Both the position numbers and the translations under genes were made by a program. The notes beneath the pieces were generated by a model that saw only the letters and a program-made list of their open reading frames with translations, was not told where the DNA came from and did not search any database. A stretch of 64,000 bases of DNA, from assembly GCA_004193285.1 (NCBI GenBank), contig SECP01000004.1, positions 186,001-250,000 of the forward strand. The letters are read 5' to 3'. This stretch comes from Myxococcales bacterium. Lineage in GTDB: Bacteria > Myxococcota_A > Polyangia > Polyangiales > Polyangiaceae. Of the stretch, positions 35,966 to 44,931 are shown piece by piece; within the stretch, counting starts at the first letter, position 1, and the number at the start of each line of letters is the position of its first letter.

Positions 35966-36628
35966 TCAGAACGTGTCGTAGCGGTCCGGATCGTACCAGC
36001 AGCTGGGCGCGCACGTCTTGCCCGTGCACTTGAACGAAAAGCAGTCCGCGTCCAGGGCACAGCTTGCGCTCTGTGAGCGTGGGCTGCCGCAAAAGCTCCC
36101 GGGCATCGAACCTTCTCCGCAGCTCATGCCGGGAGCGCACTGATTGTTGAGGCCGTCGCACGCCGCGTCTTGTCCGAGCCGCGCCTCGCACACTCCGGTG
36201 TTGCCGTTACAGAAGTGCGACTGGCATTCGAGATCGCCTCCGCAGCGCGCACCCTCCGCGAGCTGGCCTTTGGCGTAACTGCGGCAAGCGGTGGGAGGCG
36301 CGCCTTCGACCACGGAGACCCAATCCGCGCAGCTGAGCGCAGCGAGCTCGTTCAAGCAGGTGTCGGCGAGTTGGGAGTCGAAGGTCTCCTTGTCCGGATC
36401 GTTGCTGTCCCGCAAACGGTTCAAGTACAGACGAGTGCGCGACTCACAGAGCTGCTGCGTCGCCTCCGGCGTGGTGCAGCAAGCCACGTTCTTTTCGCAA
36501 ACGACTCGGGCGAAGTCCGCGCTGAACTGCTCCGACCGTCCTGCACCGTCGCCTTCCTGTGATGGACCGCAAGCGGCAGCGCTCGCTACCATCACTACCG
36601 CCACCACCGCCAGACCCGTGCGCATCAT
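35966..36628 (-). CDS. Cysteine-rich lipoprotein, Myxococcota type
   Basis: A 220-aa protein with a signal peptide and lipobox (MVASAAAC). It has about 25 Cys, several in CSxxxC/CxGxxC spacings, and repeated GARCGGDLECQSHFCNG-type modules. The N-terminal mature part (SEQFSADFARVVCEKNVACC) starts with an acidic helix before a CC pair, a common arrangement in exported myxobacterial proteins of unknown role. Divergent from the AlkB-like gene. Confidence 0.75.
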   Translation of the reverse strand: MMRTGLAVVAVVMVASAAACGPSQEGDGAGRSEQFSADFARVVCEKNVACCTTPEATQQLCESRTRLYLNRLRDSNDPDKETFDSQLADTCLNELAALSCADWVSVVEGAPPTACRSYAKGQLAEGARCGGDLECQSHFCNGNTGVCEARLGQDAACDGLNNQCAPGMSCGEGSMPGSFCGSPRSQSASCALDADCFSFKCTGKTCAPSCWYDPDRYDTF

Positions 36629-36805
36629 GCACTCGAATCGCTCACGGGCGCGCCAGGGTCAAGCTCGGATTGAGTGGCAGGAGAGGGTGCAGCGGCAGCG
36701 CAAGAGCGTCGAGCACTGCGCAGCACCCACACAACCTCGGAACCACGAAGGCAACCCTAGCACTGCCGCCCTTCGGGCTCGGCTACCCCGCGGCGCGCCA
36801 TTGTA

Positions 36806-37444
36806 GTGCACGCCACCTCCTGTGCCCGCGCTTGCCTGTTCCCGCGGCCTGGCTACGCTCCTTGTCTGAGCCAGCTTCGCCTCTTGCCCCTCGACGAGCC
36901 GGTACCGGATGTTCCGGGCCTGGTGTACGTCCCTGAGTACGTGTCGCACGCTGAAGAGCACGAATTGCTGCACGCGGTGGACTGCGAGCCGTGGCGCACG
37001 GATTGGCAACGGCGGCGGCAGGTTTACGGCGTGGCGTACAGCGGGCCCCAAGCCGGCGCGCCGCTGGCTCCGGTGCCCGAGTGGCTGTCCTGGCTGGTGG
37101 CACGCGTTCGCGCAGATGGCTGGCTCGAGGCTCCGGTCGTGAACGTCGTCATCAACGAGTACCTGCCCGGCCAAGGCATCGGCCCGCACCGAGACCACCC
37201 CGGATTCGGCCCCCATGTCGCCGCCATCAGCCTAGGCGGGGCGACCGTGCTGGACCTCGCCTCCTCCAAGGAAGCCGCCGCACGCAAGGTTTCGCTCGAC
37301 GTGCAGCCGCGCAGCCTCTGGGTCCTGGGCGGCGAGGCGCGTAGCCACTGGCTCCACAGCATCGCCCCCCGCCACACGGACGTGGTAGGCGGAGCCAAGC
37401 GGCCACGCGAACGCCGCGTCTCCATCACGCTGCGCACCCACTGA
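36806..37444 (+). CDS. AlkB-like 2OG-Fe(II) oxygenase
   Basis: A 212-aa protein starting from a GTG; the first 25 residues look non-homologous, so a later start is possible. The catalytic core is clear: NEYLPGQGIGPHRDHPGFG with Fe ligands H128 and D130, AISLGGATVLDL, HSIAPR with the third ligand H184, and RRVSITLRTH with the 2-oxoglutarate-binding Arg. The family repairs alkylated bases or demethylates nucleic acids or proteins. It is the 2OG family in its short bacterial AlkB-homologue form. Confidence 0.85.
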   Translation: MHATSCARACLFPRPGYAPCLSQLRLLPLDEPVPDVPGLVYVPEYVSHAEEHELLHAVDCEPWRTDWQRRRQVYGVAYSGPQAGAPLAPVPEWLSWLVARVRADGWLEAPVVNVVINEYLPGQGIGPHRDHPGFGPHVAAISLGGATVLDLASSKEAAARKVSLDVQPRSLWVLGGEARSHWLHSIAPRHTDVVGGAKRPRERRVSITLRTH

Positions 37445-37533
37445 GCTCGCGCCGCCCAAATAATTTCCACATCGAGCTGCACTTCCGCAGCGCCTACAGG
37501 GTCTTGGCGCAGCGGAAGCCTAGCGATGGCGCG

Positions 37534-37920
37534 CTACCGCAACCCGAGCTGATCCCGAGCCCACACGACGAGCTTCTCCAGCGCGCAGTCGAGCGCTTCA
37601 TCGGCGGTTTGGAACTCACCGGGAGCAGTCATGGAGGGCGGCACCGCGGCAAACTCTTTCCAGACCCGCTCGTCCGCACCGAGGCTCGACGGCTCGCCAC
37701 CAGCCTGGGGGAACGTCGGCTTGAGTCGAAAAACTTCGAGCTGTGAAAGCCGAGCGCGGAACCGACCGCGCTCTTTCATACTCTCGAAGAGCTCGAGGCG
37801 CATCATGCTCGCCTGGGGCTCTTCGTCCGCGTCCTCCGTCGGAAGCTCGAGCTCGAACTCCAACGTTTTGACCAGCGCAAACGCCGACGCCTCGATCCGC
37901 TGCTTCAGGCCCGCAACCAT
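37534..37920 (-). CDS. Hypothetical 128-aa protein
   Basis: A soluble protein with acidic, mostly beta/alpha sequence (FELELPTEDADEEPQASMMRLELFESM). No family is recognised. It stands alone between the AlkB-like gene (converging) and the DUF4041 gene. Composition is coding-like; no clear ribosome site. Confidence 0.45.
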   Translation of the reverse strand: MVAGLKQRIEASAFALVKTLEFELELPTEDADEEPQASMMRLELFESMKERGRFRARLSQLEVFRLKPTFPQAGGEPSSLGADERVWKEFAAVPPSMTAPGEFQTADEALDCALEKLVVWARDQLGLR

Positions 37921-38017
37921 TCCTCATCTTTAGCAGCTGCGGCGAATGTGCGTGGCGAATCAAGCTCGCGAGCGGTGCCGTTCGTCCGGCAATGGTCCAC
38001 GCTGCGAGCCGAATGCC

Positions 38018-39619
38018 TCAATTGGCAGCCGACGCGACGGCCGCGAGTGTTGGTGCCGATGCGTCTTCATCGGCTTCGCTTTCCAGTACCCGTTCCAGCA
38101 CCAGCTGCCGGTTGACCCAGGCATTGTACGCGGCTGGATCTTCCTTGATGGCGCGCTCGATGGCCTGAGACTCGCGGTATTGCACCGCGCTGGCTGTCAT
38201 CGTCCAGCTCGCCTGCAGACCGAGTTTCTCGACCTCCTCACGTATCATGGTGAGTGACGCCCGAAAGAACTCTTTGCGGGGATTCACCTTGTTCAATTGT
38301 GCAGCCAGAAAGTGGCGGTGGAGGCTGTGCTCCAGGGCGGGAGCGTCCTCGCTGAAGATGAGCGCATGAACATCGAATTCGAACGGCACGCTGGCATCCC
38401 CCAGCTCGCGGATGCGATCCAGCGGCTCGAGGCGCCGGGTGAGGCCAATCTTGAACACGTCCTCGCCGAAGGATCCAAGATTCGAGATGATGTAGACGTG
38501 ACCGCGTCGGGTTTGCTGCGCCATGGACAGGGCGCGCTGATTTTTCTCCTCTGCAGCCTGCAACCGGAGCGATAGCTCTTCCAGTTGCGCCTCGTATTGG
38601 GCTCGCTGAGCGTCGGTCGCCTGTGCGATCTCACTGCGGGCTCGGTCCATCGCGCGACGGATCGCGTCCTCTTCCTTCGCCGCTTCTCTTTGGGCGCGCT
38701 CGAAGTCCCGTCGTGCTTTCTCCTCTTCTCGAATTCGCTCTTTGATCCGCCGTTGCTCTTCCTTCTCGCGCTCGCGAAGCTCGTGAACCACTACTGCCCA
38801 GCGCAGCTCCTCCACGCGGGCCTCGACGTATACATTTGAAACTCTGGCGTTGCGGAACGCTCGCCCGTTCATGTTCACCAGGGCCGCTGCGTCGACGAGC
38901 TGTTGGTAAAGCGTGCCGAAGTTATCCATCTTGGCTTTTGCCAGCGTAGTCTCGGCCTTGCCGTTGAACGCGTCGATGACGAACTCGATGGCGGCTGCAC
39001 GGCGCTCCGCCTCGACGTAGTCGCACTCCGCAGCGCGCTTTTCCTTGATCATGCGCCGACTCCGGTCGCGCATCTCCTTCAGCTTCGAGCCGGCATCCGT
39101 GTGCGAATACTGCTCCGCGAGTGCGTCGAGAACGGTCTCGGTCGCCACGAGGTACCGATCTCCGTAGCCTTCGACGATGTTCCTGAGGGCCTGGCCCTCT
39201 TGTCGGTAGGTTTCCATGTTGCGCTTGGCGTCGAGTGCGTCCGCCGCGATGAGTTGTGCTTTCGTGTAGGCGTCGGTCATGACCGCCGCTGCTTGCTGAT
39301 TGGCGCCGCCGACTACAGCCGCTGCTTGCTGCTGCGCGGCGGCCTCCGCAGCGGCAATGGCCGCGCGCCGGTGATACACCTCACGGTCGACATCCAATAC
39401 CGGGCGGTAGCGCCCCAAGTCTTGATTCTCCGCCATGATCCGCTCCATCCGGTACTGCAACGCTTCGGAGTGCCGATGCAGACCATCATTGTTGACCAGC
39501 AGAGCCTCGCGCTCTGAGGCGAGAGCAGCGTTGCTCCCCCGCAGGCCTCTCACTTCAGACCACAGACTAATAGCCAGAATGACAACCAATATGAGCGCGA
39601 ACCCCAGAAAGAATTCCAT
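38018..39619 (-). CDS. DUF4041 / T5orf172 (GIY-YIG-like) protein
   Basis: A 533-aa protein with one N-terminal membrane helix (FLGFALILVVILAISLW), then a long coiled-coil region (about 30-350) including DUF4041-type sequence (RMERIMAENQDLGRYRPVLDVDREV; QYSHTDAGSKLKEMRDRSRRMI). A C-terminal T5orf172 domain starts at GHVYIISNLGSFGEDVFKIGLTRRLEPLDRIRELGDASVPFEF (about 375), a nuclease-like GIY-YIG relative. This DUF4041-T5orf172 architecture recurs in phages and in accessory regions of bacteria; its role is not established. The N-terminal anchor would hold the nuclease-like domain at the membrane. Confidence 0.78.
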   Translation of the reverse strand: MEFFLGFALILVVILAISLWSEVRGLRGSNAALASEREALLVNNDGLHRHSEALQYRMERIMAENQDLGRYRPVLDVDREVYHRRAAIAAAEAAAQQQAAAVVGGANQQAAAVMTDAYTKAQLIAADALDAKRNMETYRQEGQALRNIVEGYGDRYLVATETVLDALAEQYSHTDAGSKLKEMRDRSRRMIKEKRAAECDYVEAERRAAAIEFVIDAFNGKAETTLAKAKMDNFGTLYQQLVDAAALVNMNGRAFRNARVSNVYVEARVEELRWAVVVHELREREKEEQRRIKERIREEEKARRDFERAQREAAKEEDAIRRAMDRARSEIAQATDAQRAQYEAQLEELSLRLQAAEEKNQRALSMAQQTRRGHVYIISNLGSFGEDVFKIGLTRRLEPLDRIRELGDASVPFEFDVHALIFSEDAPALEHSLHRHFLAAQLNKVNPRKEFFRASLTMIREEVEKLGLQASWTMTASAVQYRESQAIERAIKEDPAAYNAWVNRQLVLERVLESEADEDASAPTLAAVASAAN

Positions 39620-39703
39620 CTACGCACCATTCGTCTGAATCGCCATCGCAGAATCTGCGTGGGTGAGCACCACGTCGGAAGCTCTGTCATCCGATTCGCA
39701 CCC

Positions 39704-40606
39704 TCAGGTCGCTTTGATGACAGCCGGTAACCCCAGGCCAAACTCCTCGAACAGATCACCGAGGCCGCCGTGGCTGACGAGCGGCGCGACCTCGACCGAC
39801 TTGGTCCAGGGACGGTTGAGCGCAGCGGGGTCCAGGTGGGGAGATCCAAGTGAGAGGTGCTCGACGGCGAGGGTGCGAAGTCCGACTACGGCTTCGTGCG
39901 CGGGTATGTCCACGAAGGTTGCCCCGTCCGGCCGCAGCCACGCGTCTAACTGCTGGAAGACGGCGGCGTGAAAGCGCTCCTCGGCTAGCGTCTTCGCGAA
40001 CTCGTACGAGCCCGTAACCCCGAACTTCAGGGAGTTAGTGGTCGAGAAGGATGAGGCATCTTCCATGTGCCGTAGCGTCTGAAGGAGCTCAAGAATGCGT
40101 TCGTAACCTTCTTGCGCCGTGGTCTCGAGCTCGTGGGAGAAGCGAAAGAACTCGCGGGGGTTGAGCGAGCGGAAAGCCTTGGTGAACTCCGGCGCACCGC
40201 CTGCGGAGCGAACCAAGCCGATGACAGTAGCCGCGATGACGCCCGTCCAGCCGTTGGTCGTGGCGCGGTGGGCCATGCGCCCTTCCATGGCTCCGAACAC
40301 CGATTGAGCCGCGGTGAGGCGGCTTTGATCCAGCGTTCGGAGAGCATCCACGAGCGTCGTGTGGGTGCGCTCTTGGGCCCAGATGCCGCCGATCGCCTTG
40401 CGGACCACCGCCAGCACGTCCGGTTCACCGGCGCGCTTCGGAAGGCGATCTTCGATTGCCGCGGAGTCGTAGAGCCTGACGACCATCGCCTCCCGTTGCT
40501 GCGCGGTCGCCGCCCACATCTCGAGCTCTGCGGCTGGGTCGTCTTGAAATCCGCGCGCGAGCTCATCCGCCAGCGCGCGCGTGTGTGCGAGGATTGCGCC
40601 GTCCAT
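39704..40606 (-). CDS. Hypothetical helical protein, possibly ferritin-like
   Basis: A 300-aa protein if the ATG at 40606 is used; an upstream frame extension to 40723 has Ser/Arg-rich, non-coding-like sequence. It is helical with paired ExxH-like motifs (AQERTHTTL and LAEERFHAAVF) and E-rich helices between them, reminiscent of a di-iron ferritin-like bundle. Assignment is tentative. It is divergent from the MpaB-type oxygenase gene, 99 bases apart, which could mean joint control. Confidence 0.45.
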   Translation of the reverse strand: MDGAILAHTRALADELARGFQDDPAAELEMWAATAQQREAMVVRLYDSAAIEDRLPKRAGEPDVLAVVRKAIGGIWAQERTHTTLVDALRTLDQSRLTAAQSVFGAMEGRMAHRATTNGWTGVIAATVIGLVRSAGGAPEFTKAFRSLNPREFFRFSHELETTAQEGYERILELLQTLRHMEDASSFSTTNSLKFGVTGSYEFAKTLAEERFHAAVFQQLDAWLRPDGATFVDIPAHEAVVGLRTLAVEHLSLGSPHLDPAALNRPWTKSVEVAPLVSHGGLGDLFEEFGLGLPAVIKAT

Positions 40607-40705
40607 CTCTACTGTTGAATACGACACGCGGCGTGATCGAGTGCGTAGTAAAAATTCTCGCACACACTCTGCGCTGCGCATAGCGCTTGCGAAGCTCGGC
40701 GACGG

Positions 40706-41854
40706 ATGAGAGCGTGCGCTCACGTGACGGGACTCTGCTCACTCGACGACGCGAGCTTGGACCGTTTCCGCGTTGTCGGAGACCCAGTCGTAGACCAACT
40801 GGTGCATCAGTACCTCGAGCAGTCCCCGGGAGAGCTAGGCCCACTTTGCCGGCAGCTTTTCGGCGCGCCGGGCCTCCCTAAGCATCCACTCGTGCACGCA
40901 TACATGGGAAAGCTCGCGGGCAGCGCGGCGCCCGACCCGGAGGCCCTCACCGCGGGTCAGCAGCTGTTCGACCTTTATGGGCCGGAGGTGCTGCTGGTCC
41001 TCGGCTCTTGCGCGCTGCCCTTGGCGTACGCAGCAGGCAACGGCGTTCAAGTCGTGGCGAGGGCCCGCAGGCTCAAAGACGACCCCATTCGCAGGCTCTG
41101 TGATACCGCCCAAATGGTCATCAACGTCATGCAACCGGGCGCGCTCGTGGTGGGTGGCGTGGGTTGGTCTTCCGCACGGAAGGTGCGCCTGATCCACGCT
41201 CTACTGCGTCGGCACGTGCAGGCGGAACCGGCGCGCCCCTGGGACGAAGCTTGGGGTACTCCGATCAATCAGGAGGACCAGGCAGGCACCCTACTCACAT
41301 TCTCCGTTGGCGTGCTTCACGGGCTCAGGCGGATGGGCGCGACTATTTCCGCTGAGCAGGGCGACGCTTACATCCGAGCATGGGGCGCGGTGGGAGAGCT
41401 CTTGGGGGTGGACGCCACCCTGCTGCCAGAAACGGAGGAGAACGCTACCGCGCTCGCGGCGCGCATCGGCGCTCGGCAAATTCGAAAGACACCGGAGGGG
41501 GAGGAGCTCTCGCGTCATCTCCTCTCCGCGGTAGATGGACTGTTCCGCCTGCCTGGGTACGCCGCCAGCCTCAGCCACTTCTTGCTAGACGACACGGCGT
41601 TCGGCGCGAAAGTGGCGGAGGTGCTGGCCATCCCACCGCCCAACTGGACGAGTTGGCTCGTGCGCGGTCGGGCCGCGCAAAAGCGCGGAACGTTGCGATT
41701 GCTCGAGCACGTTCCAGGCGCAAAGCGGCGGCGTAGCTTCGTCGCCCGCCACCTCGTCCAGCGGCTGCTGTTGCTCAAGAGGCCCGACAGCCACGTCCCA
41801 TTCGAGGTCCCGGAACGGTTGAAGGTTCAATGGCGCATTGGAGCTCACCGTTGA
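40706..41854 (+). CDS. MpaB/rubber-oxygenase (DUF2236) family oxygenase
   Basis: A 382-aa protein with the DUF2236 signatures: ALPLAYAAGNGVQVVARARRLKDDPIRRLCDTAQMVINVM, then GWSSARKVRLIHALLRRH, WDEAWGTPINQEDQAGTLLTFSVG and YIRAWGAVGELLGVDATLLP. MpaB and latex-clearing oxygenases are haem enzymes that cleave carbon-carbon double bonds of terpenoids or polyisoprene; the His of the RLIHAL block is a likely axial ligand (family inference). No signal peptide. The 3' end overlaps the convergent LuxR-type gene by 10 bases. Confidence 0.85.
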   Translation: MRACAHVTGLCSLDDASLDRFRVVGDPVVDQLVHQYLEQSPGELGPLCRQLFGAPGLPKHPLVHAYMGKLAGSAAPDPEALTAGQQLFDLYGPEVLLVLGSCALPLAYAAGNGVQVVARARRLKDDPIRRLCDTAQMVINVMQPGALVVGGVGWSSARKVRLIHALLRRHVQAEPARPWDEAWGTPINQEDQAGTLLTFSVGVLHGLRRMGATISAEQGDAYIRAWGAVGELLGVDATLLPETEENATALAARIGARQIRKTPEGEELSRHLLSAVDGLFRLPGYAASLSHFLLDDTAFGAKVAEVLAIPPPNWTSWLVRGRAAQKRGTLRLLEHVPGAKRRRSFVARHLVQRLLLLKRPDSHVPFEVPERLKVQWRIGAHR

Positions 41855-42852
41855 GCTGGGGCTTCATCGGCGCGCTTCAGCAACTCGGCGCGCGTTCGGA
41901 CCCCCAGCTTGCTCTTCACCCGACCCATCAGGACGCGCACGGTCGAAGGCTCGATGCCGAGCTCATAGGCAATCAGCTTGTCGTGATGGCCGAGCTGGGC
42001 GTAGCCCAAGACTTGCCTTTCCCGAGGGCTGAGCGCGCTAGGTCCTCGCGCACGCGGCTCGTTCTCACGGGCTACGATGTACCGCCGACCGTCCAGCTCG
42101 ACTTGATCGACGAGCGACCACTTACCGGCCACCAGCGCTTGCCACGACCCAAGCGCTTCAGTTGGAGCATTGAGCCGCTGGCGACCGCGCGCCTTCTCGA
42201 TCTTCAACACCGCGTCCCGCAGGGTGCCGCGCGCATCCGCTTCTTGGGCGTCTCCGGTCGCGTCGTGCAGCTTGCCGCTCGGGTCGAAAACGGCCGCGAG
42301 CGGCGCGCGCGCCTCACCTTCCCGCATTCGGTATCGAAGCCGGAGGGCACTGGCGAGGTGAGCGGCGAGCTGCCCCCACGTTCGCTTCTCCGCCGGCTTC
42401 GTCCAGCCGATGGCCTTACGCCCGGCGTGAAACCCGCAGCCACGGCCCGCCGGATCGGTCGCAGTGATCCAGATGGAGTCGAACATGCCGAACTTTTGCA
42501 GCCCGTTCTTCATCTGGGGCAAGTCCGCGAACTCCGCTTTCATGTTCATCATCTCGCTGCCGGAGACGCACGGTCCAAGCTTGAACGGCCGTACGCGCAG
42601 CTCCGGCGACATGCTCGCGAACATGCCCGGATAGACCGCGGCCAGAGCCTCCGGCATCCACAGGTGCTGGCTCTGGAGTATCGTCGGTGGCTCGTCCCCG
42701 GTGCGCTCGAATTCGAACGCAGCCAGCCCGAAGGTGTCGTCCAAGTGCGGGCGCACCGCCTCGGCGACGCTCTTGAGCCACTCTTCGTGACTCGACTCGA
42801 GCTGGTACGCGGCTTCCAGAACGTGCAGTAAGTCGAGCCGCCGGGACTTCAT
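41845..42852 (-). CDS. LuxR-type transcriptional regulator
   Basis: A 335-aa protein, starting from the ATG at 42852; the frame extends to 42930 with atypical sequence. The C-terminus is a clear LuxR/GerE helix-turn-helix: LSPRERQVLGYAQLGHHDKLIAYELGIEPSTVRVLMGRVKSKLGVRTRAELL. The N-terminal 250 residues form a sensory-type domain without a recognised family and no receiver-type Asp motif. It is divergent from the second LuxR-like gene at 43097 and convergent with the MpaB gene, which it may regulate. Confidence 0.78.
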   Translation of the reverse strand: MKSRRLDLLHVLEAAYQLESSHEEWLKSVAEAVRPHLDDTFGLAAFEFERTGDEPPTILQSQHLWMPEALAAVYPGMFASMSPELRVRPFKLGPCVSGSEMMNMKAEFADLPQMKNGLQKFGMFDSIWITATDPAGRGCGFHAGRKAIGWTKPAEKRTWGQLAAHLASALRLRYRMREGEARAPLAAVFDPSGKLHDATGDAQEADARGTLRDAVLKIEKARGRQRLNAPTEALGSWQALVAGKWSLVDQVELDGRRYIVARENEPRARGPSALSPRERQVLGYAQLGHHDKLIAYELGIEPSTVRVLMGRVKSKLGVRTRAELLKRADEAPAQR

Positions 42853-43096
42853 CCGTCCGCCGACGATATCCCAACCGCGTTGCGCGAGCATCAGGCCGGT
42901 GCAGGGCGCCTGAACTGCGGGACTTTGCAAGGCATTTCCTGTTTACGCCGGCGCGTGTAAGCACCTGATTCGTTGAACTTTCCGCGCTGAGAGCGCACGT
43001 TCGGAGTCACCTGGTCGGGGCAAACAGCGCGCGGCTGTAGCGTAGTAGTCGTGCTGCGGTTTCGCGCTCGCTCGAGCTCCGATCACTCGAGGCCTA

Positions 43097-43780
43097 ATGA
43101 AAACGTGCGAAAGGCTCGCCATCGACCCACTGGCGCATAGCGTGGCGTCCGTACCGGCGTCCGTCGGCCGCTGCTCGGCTCTCTGGCTGGATCTCGTGTC
43201 CGGCAGGCTAGAAATCCTCCAGACCCGGGCCAACCAGGGACGCTGCGAGTTGACCCTTGGCGCACGCGAGGTGCCGGCTCGTCCGCTTCAGACGCGAGGC
43301 CGGGATATCCTCGAACGGACACTCTTGGGAGAGCGTCGCAAGGTCATCGCGTATGACTTGGGTGTCTCCGTGTCGATGCTCGCGCTCACGCTGAAGGGAG
43401 TCCTGGCGAGCTTGGGGCTCAGCTGCAAGCCGGCGCTGGTCCCCTCCGCGCTCGTGATGCTGATTCACGGCGCCCGCGGCCCGTGCGCGCCGGTGGGGCT
43501 TTTCATCGGCGATTGCAGCCACGCCGGTCGCCGCATCACCTTCGTCACTCAGGTTTTGGATGATTCTATCCTGCGCAGGCTTTCACCAAGCCAGCGCGCC
43601 GTGATGAGCCTGGTCGCGAATGGGCGGAGCTGCACGGAGATCGCGGCCCGTCGCAACCGCTCCGCCCGAACCGTCATCAACCAGGTGGCCGCGGCCAGCC
43701 GAAGGCTCGGGGTTTCCAGTCGCTTCGATCTTCTCCACTACTTCGCAAAGGGCAACGCCGGTGCCGCGCGCCAGCCGTGA
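43097..43780 (+). CDS. Two-HTH LuxR-like regulator
   Basis: A 227-aa protein with two LuxR-like helix-turn-helices. The first (about residues 62-115: RGRDILERTLLGERRKVIAYDLGVSVSMLALTLKGVLASLGL) is degenerate and lacks the usual start. The second (about 158-218: LSPSQRAVMSLVANGRSCTEIAARRNRSARTVINQVAAASRRLGV) is complete. A short domain separates them. Two HTH in one small regulator is unusual. It lies 109 bases before the possible 39-aa ORF that opens the sigma-like conflict operon, on the same strand, so it may control that operon. Confidence 0.65.
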   Translation: MKTCERLAIDPLAHSVASVPASVGRCSALWLDLVSGRLEILQTRANQGRCELTLGAREVPARPLQTRGRDILERTLLGERRKVIAYDLGVSVSMLALTLKGVLASLGLSCKPALVPSALVMLIHGARGPCAPVGLFIGDCSHAGRRITFVTQVLDDSILRRLSPSQRAVMSLVANGRSCTEIAARRNRSARTVINQVAAASRRLGVSSRFDLLHYFAKGNAGAARQP

Positions 43781-43889
43781 AGAGCCGCTAGCGACGCGCT
43801 CGGCATCTCGTCAGGTTGCAAACCACCGCCAGCCCTTCATCGCTCCAGCATCGTCGAGCGACCTCGCCTGTGTCTGGAAGGGGCACTAC

Positions 43890-44009
43890 ATGGCTCGAAG
43901 AATTACTATCGTCGAAACCGCGCAGAACGAATACTGTCTGCGGTTCGGCCGCGAGCACGCGCGGCCAAGAACGCATTCAGCACCCAGTCGAATGGAGGGA
44001 GGAAGATGA
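43890..44009 (+). CDS. Possible 39-aa coupled small protein
   Basis: An ATG at 43890 with a strong GGAAGGGG site (43876-43883), six bases upstream, begins a 39-codon reading frame (MARRITIVETAQNEYCLRFG...) ending in TGA at 44007-44009. That stop overlaps the ATG of the next gene (44006) as ATGA, giving translational coupling. It is the first frame of the operon if real. Basic, Arg-rich, no signal. It could be a small regulatory or antitoxin-like protein; evidence is position, ribosome site and overlap only. Confidence 0.4.
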   Translation: MARRITIVETAQNEYCLRFGREHARPRTHSAPSRMEGGR

Positions 44010-44914
44010 CCACGTCTTCGACGGATCGTATCGATCAACTAGCTTTGGTTTGGCTCATGGTGCCGCGCAAGAAGAGCGATGTCACCGGGTTGTCCGACCA
44101 GCTGACGGCTATCGCCCATGCGAAGGAGGATAGGAAGCGCGCGGCGGGTGAGAGCATCGCGCGTCTCCGAGCACGCGGAATGGTTGAACCCGGCAAAAAG
44201 CTGCAACTCACGGAGGGCGGACGCCGTAGCGCCGTGGAAATTCTCGGAGTTTCCAGCATTCCGAGCGGCAAGCGGCTCGATTGGGCGAAGAAGGTGCTCT
44301 TGCTGCGCAGCATGGATGTGCTGCCAACCAATGCGACCATCGCGACGGCCGGAACAGGGGACGTCATTGCCGCACGAATCGTAGCTCGCCACCACAATCT
44401 CGACGCCAAGCAACATGCGGACCCGTCAAGCGTGTTGGCCGCCCTGGCCGGGCGTGCTCTGGGTCTTACAGAGTCACTCACTGCCCTCACCTTTCACGAT
44501 GCTTTCTCCGCGGTCTTCTGGATGGGTCACACGCCCTCGCCAACCCTCGAAGACGACACAACGAACGGCCACTCCACCCCCGCATCGCCCGCGATTGCAC
44601 TCCACCTAGACGACTGCGATCTCAAAGAATTCGCGCGGCAGGTCACGGAGGCGACGCGCTCGTCGACCACCAAGCGGTGGCACGGCGCCGTGTTCATCTC
44701 CCACGTGTGGGACGCGCTGCTGGCTCAGGGTGATGTAGGGATCACGTTCGAGAAGTTCAAACGGCGCTTGGTCGACGCGCATCAGAAGGACCTGCTCGAG
44801 CTGAGTCGCGCGGACCTGGTGGATGCCATGTCCCCGGCGGACGTATCCGCTTCTGAAACGGTGCACTCCGGCGCGCGGTTTCATTTCGTTCGCCTCGAAC
44901 AACTCGCCAGCTGA
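44006..44914 (+). CDS. Winged-helix-like adaptor protein of the sigma/caspase system
   Basis: A 302-aa protein. Residues about 1-80 resemble a winged helix-turn-helix (ALVWLMVPRKKSDVTGLSDQLTAI, then SIARLRARGMVEPGKKLQLTEGGRR). The centre is helical with an alanine-rich stretch (SSVLAALAGRALGL). The C-terminal part (FARQVTEATRSSTTKRWHGAVFISHVWDALLAQ) again looks like a winged-helix module. Such paired winged-helix proteins often link an ATPase to DNA in conflict systems. A GGAGGGAGGAAG site precedes the ATG. The next gene starts 17 bases after. Function unknown. Confidence 0.6.
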   Translation: MTTSSTDRIDQLALVWLMVPRKKSDVTGLSDQLTAIAHAKEDRKRAAGESIARLRARGMVEPGKKLQLTEGGRRSAVEILGVSSIPSGKRLDWAKKVLLLRSMDVLPTNATIATAGTGDVIAARIVARHHNLDAKQHADPSSVLAALAGRALGLTESLTALTFHDAFSAVFWMGHTPSPTLEDDTTNGHSTPASPAIALHLDDCDLKEFARQVTEATRSSTTKRWHGAVFISHVWDALLAQGDVGITFEKFKRRLVDAHQKDLLELSRADLVDAMSPADVSASETVHSGARFHFVRLEQLAS

Positions 44915-44931
44915 GGAAGGGAACCGGGGAA

